Shown in pieces: positions 7,227 through 9,655 of a stretch of DNA of 9,655 nucleotides. The notes under the pieces were generated by a model that ran no database searches, was not told the origin of the DNA, and was given only the letters and a program-made list of their open reading frames with translations. A program made the position numbers and the translations under genes. Source of the stretch: an uncultured Clostridia bacterium (GTDB lineage Bacteria > Bacillota > Clostridia > Oscillospirales > Ruminococcaceae); assembly GCA_945835425.1 (NCBI GenBank), contig CAMAJC010000045.1, forward strand, positions 1 to 9,655. The letters are read 5' to 3'. Numbering within the stretch: the first letter of the stretch is position 1; every line of letters begins with the position of its first letter.

Positions 7227-7261
7227 TAAGCCTGATGTTACAGGTAAACCGTTATTTTAAA

Positions 7262-9163
7262 TTACGGATTGACCAGTTCAAGCGTATACAGGCCGGCAAT
7301 GCCGTAACCGTCAGTCAGGACTGTGGGCGGGATGCCGTCGCCTTCCATCGGGAAGCCGGTCCAAACGGTTTCGTTGCAGGCGTAGAAGTAAACAGGTCTG
7401 TACATCAGAGCGAAGGAAGGAACATCGGTCAGATAGATCTCAGTCAGCTCAGTGTAGTAATCCTTCAGGACTGCTTCGTCGGTTTCGTGCGGGATGAGGT
7501 TCAGGATTTCGTCAGCTCTGTCGTTTACATAATGGCCGAAGTTGCCGCTCCAGTTAACTTCCAGAGAGTTGTAAGAGGAGGACATCAGACCCATTGCACG
7601 GGTGTACGGGCCGTTGATGGAAGCGGAAGCAGGGCTCCACATACCGATATCGAAGTTGCAGGTGGTCAGGTCAGAGTAGTAGGTGTTCGCATCGGGGAAG
7701 TAAGTAGTAATATCGATACCGATATTCTTACCGGCTGCCGCTACGATTTCCAGAGAAGCGTTCCAGTCGGTCCAGCCGGACGGGCATTCAGCCTTGAAGG
7801 AGAGGTTCTTGCCGTTGTATTCACGGATGCCATCGCCGTCGGTATCAACGATGCCTGCTGCGTCAAGGAGTTCGTTTGCACCGGCGACGTCCTTGCCGGC
7901 CCACTGCAGATCCTTAACTGCGTCGTGGTCGTACATAGCCTGTTCGCCGTCGGTCGGATTCATGATAGATCTCGGAACCTGGGTGAAGGACGGGGACTGG
8001 TTGGACATAGCCGAAGCAATGATCTGGTCGTAATCGACTGCCATAGCGATCGCTTTGCGGACTTCAACCTGATCGAGGCCCTCTCTTTCCAAATTAAACC
8101 ATGCGGTAGGAATTGCGCCGCAGATACCGTACGGAGCTTCGTCGAGGTAGGTGGAAATCGGCAGCTCCTGTTCTTCCCACAGTTTCTGTACGTCGGTGAT
8201 GAACTGCTGGCAGCAGTCAACTTCGCCTGCAGCAAGCGCTACCTGGCCGGCGTCGTTGCTCTCGTAGATAACATGGGCAAGATATTTCGCGGTCGGGAGC
8301 TTGCCCCACATGGAGTCAGCCTGACCCCAGTAGTTGTCGTCGCGGACAAAGACAACCTTCTGGTCGCTGTAATAGTAAGGATAGTACGGGCCGGAAGTGA
8401 CAAGGTCTTCCATGGTATCCAGCTTGAAGGCTTCTGCGTCATAACCGCATCTCTCTTCGACCTTCTCGACATACGCTTTCTGCATGACATAGTTTCTTGC
8501 GATGTAGTCCAAAACTTTCAGAGGGTTGACAGAGGTGCCGGTGTCGTCCAGCTTCGCATGGATTTCAACGGTGGTATCATCAGCAGCGACGATGTCATCA
8601 ATGTACTGGGCCATATCCAGACCGGTGGAAGAAGAGTACTTAATATGGGTTGCCCAGGTATACGCAACGTCTTCTGCCGTAACAGGAGTACCGTCGTTCC
8701 ATTTAGCATCGGGATTCAGATGGATGGTCATAACAGTCTGCTCATCATTCCATGCATAATCCGTGCCCAGCAGCGGGTAAAGCTTGCCGTCCAGCATGTT
8801 GTAGATGAACAGAGACTCGTAAACGAATACGCGGGAAGCGTCGCCCTGCGACATGCACCAGTTGTTGGAGCCGGCGGACAGGGGGTTAAAGTCGTTAATG
8901 GTGCCCCATTGCTGGCCTGCAAAATAAACGGTCTCATTTCTGGGGGTAGAACCAAGGGTCTGTGCGTCGGTGCTGTCAGCGGGAGTGCTGGCTGCTTCAG
9001 AGCTTTCTTCCTTCGAGCTCTCAGCCGTCTGGCTGGACTCTGCCTTGGAAGATTCAGCGGGAGCAGAAGAAGTGGTGCTGCCGCTGCCGCCGCAGGATGC
9101 CATGCTCGCAGTCATCGAAGCGATGAGCAAAAGCGCAAGCAGGGATTTCTTTACGTTTTTCAT
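7262..9163 (-). CDS. extracellular solute-binding lipoprotein, family 5 (Opp/Dpp type)
   Basis: A 633-residue substrate-capture protein for the downstream importer. It has a positively charged N-terminus, a hydrophobic signal segment (about 7-20) and a lipobox SMASC with Cys24, so it should be lipid-anchored outside the cell. Residues 25 to about 70 are a Ser/Glu/Lys/Ala-rich linker. The folded part shows family-5 features such as WNDGTPVTAEDVAYTW (155-170), SGPYY near 257-261, DDNYWG (275-280) and a DTDGDG loop (440-445). GWTDW (463-467) and the many aromatic residues recall family-5 proteins that bind oligosaccharides, so peptide specificity should not be assumed. The ATG at 9163 is chosen because GGAGGA lies seven bases upstream and it starts a proper signal peptide; the frame open from 9184 would add seven residues. 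First gene of the operon; family secure, ligand unknown. Confidence 0.93.
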   Translation of the reverse strand: MKNVKKSLLALLLIASMTASMASCGGSGSTTSSAPAESSKAESSQTAESSKEESSEAASTPADSTDAQTLGSTPRNETVYFAGQQWGTINDFNPLSAGSNNWCMSQGDASRVFVYESLFIYNMLDGKLYPLLGTDYAWNDEQTVMTIHLNPDAKWNDGTPVTAEDVAYTWATHIKYSSSTGLDMAQYIDDIVAADDTTVEIHAKLDDTGTSVNPLKVLDYIARNYVMQKAYVEKVEERCGYDAEAFKLDTMEDLVTSGPYYPYYYSDQKVVFVRDDNYWGQADSMWGKLPTAKYLAHVIYESNDAGQVALAAGEVDCCQQFITDVQKLWEEQELPISTYLDEAPYGICGAIPTAWFNLEREGLDQVEVRKAIAMAVDYDQIIASAMSNQSPSFTQVPRSIMNPTDGEQAMYDHDAVKDLQWAGKDVAGANELLDAAGIVDTDGDGIREYNGKNLSFKAECPSGWTDWNASLEIVAAAGKNIGIDITTYFPDANTYYSDLTTCNFDIGMWSPASASINGPYTRAMGLMSSSYNSLEVNWSGNFGHYVNDRADEILNLIPHETDEAVLKDYYTELTEIYLTDVPSFALMYRPVYFYACNETVWTGFPMEGDGIPPTVLTDGYGIAGLYTLELVNP

Positions 9164-9170
9164 GATAAAT

Positions 9171-9176
9171 TCCTCC
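9171..9176 (-). promoter_or_regulatory. ribosome binding site fixing the binding-protein start
   Basis: GGAGGA on the minus strand, seven bases before ATG 9163. It lies inside the seven-codon extension that begins at 9184, so the shorter start is the likely one. Confidence 0.85.
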
Positions 9177-9224
9177 AATTCCAATTAACTAAACACGATT
9201 TTGTTCCGGTAATAAAAGATATGC

Positions 9225-9278
9225 GGCAGATCTTCAAATAGTACATGCTCTCCAGGAATCCACTATCGTCAATCTGCC
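9225..9278 (-). promoter_or_regulatory. foldable 5' leader of the importer operon
   Basis: GGCAGAT (9225-9231) pairs with ATCTGCC (9272-9278). Inside, across a 6 by 5 internal loop, ATAGT (9238-9242) pairs with ACTAT (9262-9266) around a 19-base loop. On the minus strand this 54-base element lies in the untranslated leader, about 50 bases before the ribosome binding site. It matches no riboswitch I recognise. It may be a regulatory RNA structure, a protein site or chance. Confidence 0.4.
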
Positions 9279-9298
9279 TAATAATTATTAAATATCGG

Positions 9299-9315
9299 AA
9301 CATATTTAGTATGTT
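9299..9315. promoter_or_regulatory. operator-like inverted repeat at the predicted start of transcription
   Basis: AACATA (9299-9304) and TATGTT (9310-9315) are perfect 6-bp inverted arms separated by five bases. They cover the position about seven bases downstream of the proximal TATAAT, where a repressor would block initiation. The regulator is unknown. Confidence 0.4.
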
Positions 9316-9318
9316 TGT

Positions 9319-9347
9319 ATTATACACCGAGTTTTTTCAAAATGCAA
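9319..9347 (-). promoter_or_regulatory. proximal promoter of the importer operon
   Basis: On the minus strand a perfect TATAAT (plus 9319-9324) lies 17 bases from TTGCAT (plus 9342-9347), a weaker -35. Transcription would begin near 9312, giving a leader of about 150 bases. A-tracts lie immediately upstream of the -35. Confidence 0.65.
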
Positions 9348-9349
9348 GG

Positions 9350-9377
9350 TTTTTTTTGATTTTTTTTGTGTTTTTTT
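9350..9377 (-). promoter_or_regulatory. phased A-tracts (UP-element-like) upstream of the proximal promoter
   Basis: Three runs of seven to eight T on the plus strand (9350-9357, 9360-9367, 9371-9377) are A-tracts on the coding strand. Their centres are about 10 bases apart, one helical turn, beginning three bases upstream of the -35. Such phasing bends DNA and can bind the RNA polymerase alpha subunit. Confidence 0.5.
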
Positions 9378-9449
9378 CATAATTTTGTTATTTTCCCTTC
9401 AAAAAACCTTAAAAATAAATAAAGTGACAAAAAATTAAACGTTGATTTC

Positions 9450-9477
9450 ACTATATTCCCGTACTAAAGTATGTAAA
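9450..9477 (-). promoter_or_regulatory. distal candidate promoter of the importer operon
   Basis: On the minus strand TTTACA (plus 9472-9477) is followed after 16 bases by TATAGT (plus 9450-9455), each one base from consensus. The spacer contains the palindrome-like TACTAAAGTA (9462-9471). In AT-rich DNA a chance match is possible. If used, the leader would be about 280 bases. Confidence 0.45.
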
Positions 9478-9497
9478 AACCGTCTAATATGCTCAAA

Positions 9498-9566
9498 AAT
9501 ATGACGATAGAAGGCTTGGATTAAGATCAAATTAAAAAATGAGTATTTTCCGCCTGACGTCATATT
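9498..9566. repeat. 9-bp inverted repeat with TGACG half-sites
   Basis: AATATGACG (9498-9506) is the exact reverse complement of CGTCATATT (9558-9566), 51 bases apart. The right arm is part of the perfect 8-base palindrome TGACGTCA (9555-9562). The pair lies just upstream of the distal promoter, where an activator or looping repressor could bind. The remaining bases of 9164-9655 contain no gene I can support. Confidence 0.4.
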
Positions 9567-9579
9567 GTCCGGTATTTAC

Positions 9580-9622
9580 GCAAAAAACCGCCTGTACTGC
9601 CAAAAAAGCCGTACAGGCGGTT
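9580..9622 (-). terminator. intrinsic terminator of a minus-strand unit entering from the right
   Basis: AACCGCCTGTAC (9586-9597) and GTACAGGCGGTT (9611-9622) form a perfect 12-bp stem with a 13-base loop. On the minus strand the stem runs into TTTTTTGCG. It shows that a separate minus-strand gene ends at or just beyond the right edge, and that the importer operon has its own promoter. Confidence 0.88.
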
Positions 9623-9655
9623 GGTATAATATAAAAACTAAATAAAAGATCGGAA

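Noticed and set aside
6031..7260. 409-codon plus-strand frame opposite the B permease gene
   Set aside because: The minus strand has an unmistakable permease with all family motifs. The plus translation is a charged, Gln/Asp-rich shadow.
7214..9241. Very long open frame (675 codons) on the plus strand opposite the binding-protein gene
   Set aside because: It is antisense to a clear lipoprotein gene, its translation has no domain, and no ribosome binding site supports it. Strong codon bias of the real gene keeps the opposite frame free of stops.
9602..9630. TATAAT at 9625-9630 as a plus-strand promoter at the right edge
   Set aside because: The -35 position holds only a run of A from the terminator loop. 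The hexamer is probably chance in AT-rich DNA.
9623..9655. Possible last codons of a minus-strand gene at the right edge
   Set aside because: One minus frame reads five codons and then TAG, but 33 bases are too few to distinguish coding from intergenic DNA.

Overview
The window looks like a chromosomal piece of a Gram-positive Clostridia-type bacterium (Bacillota, perhaps an Oscillospiraceae/Ruminococcaceae gut relative). The grounds are strong AGGAGG-type ribosome binding sites, TTGACA/TATAAT promoters, intrinsic hairpin terminators, tRNA genes with encoded CCA, and a lipoprotein solute-binding protein with a Ser/Glu/Lys-rich linker. Coding DNA is moderately GC-rich, while the main intergenic region is very AT-rich. 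The taxonomic placement is an inference.

Left half, plus strand. A cytoplasmic alpha/beta-hydrolase-domain protein (31-1476) is followed by a probable terminator. A well-formed sigma-A promoter (1584-1612) then drives two tandem class II tRNAs, tRNA-Ser(UGA) and tRNA-Ser(GCU), closed by a terminator at 1883-1930. About 25 bases further on, at a GTG codon, starts a DUF1848-family protein (1953-2894). It carries a radical-SAM-like CX3CX2C motif near its C-terminus and has no obvious promoter of its own.

Right half, minus strand. One five-gene operon, read right to left, encodes a complete ABC importer of the oligopeptide/dipeptide (Opp/Dpp) architecture: lipoprotein solute-binding protein (7262-9163), permeases B (6133-7137) and C (4869-6119), ATPases D (3849-4856) and F (3011-3856). 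A 14-bp hairpin separates the binding-protein gene from the rest. This would favour extra binding-protein mRNA. The last four genes are tightly packed, with ribosome binding sites overlapping upstream stops and an 8-base D/F overlap. The operon ends in a terminator facing the DUF1848 terminator. The C permease has an unusually large extracytoplasmic region after its first membrane helix. Motifs in the binding protein (GWTDW) and the F ATPase (SMIDA) hint that the substrate may be an oligosaccharide rather than a peptide.

The 490-base region right of the operon (9164-9655) is AT-rich and appears regulatory. It holds two candidate minus-strand promoters, helically phased A-tracts, operator-like inverted repeats, a foldable 5' leader, and at the far right a terminator for another minus-strand transcription unit beyond the window. 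I saw no CRISPR, insertion sequence, phage gene or toxin/defence cassette. The best leads for novelty are the enlarged C permease with its uncertain substrate, the regulatory/leader region, and the DUF1848 protein beside the tRNA genes.
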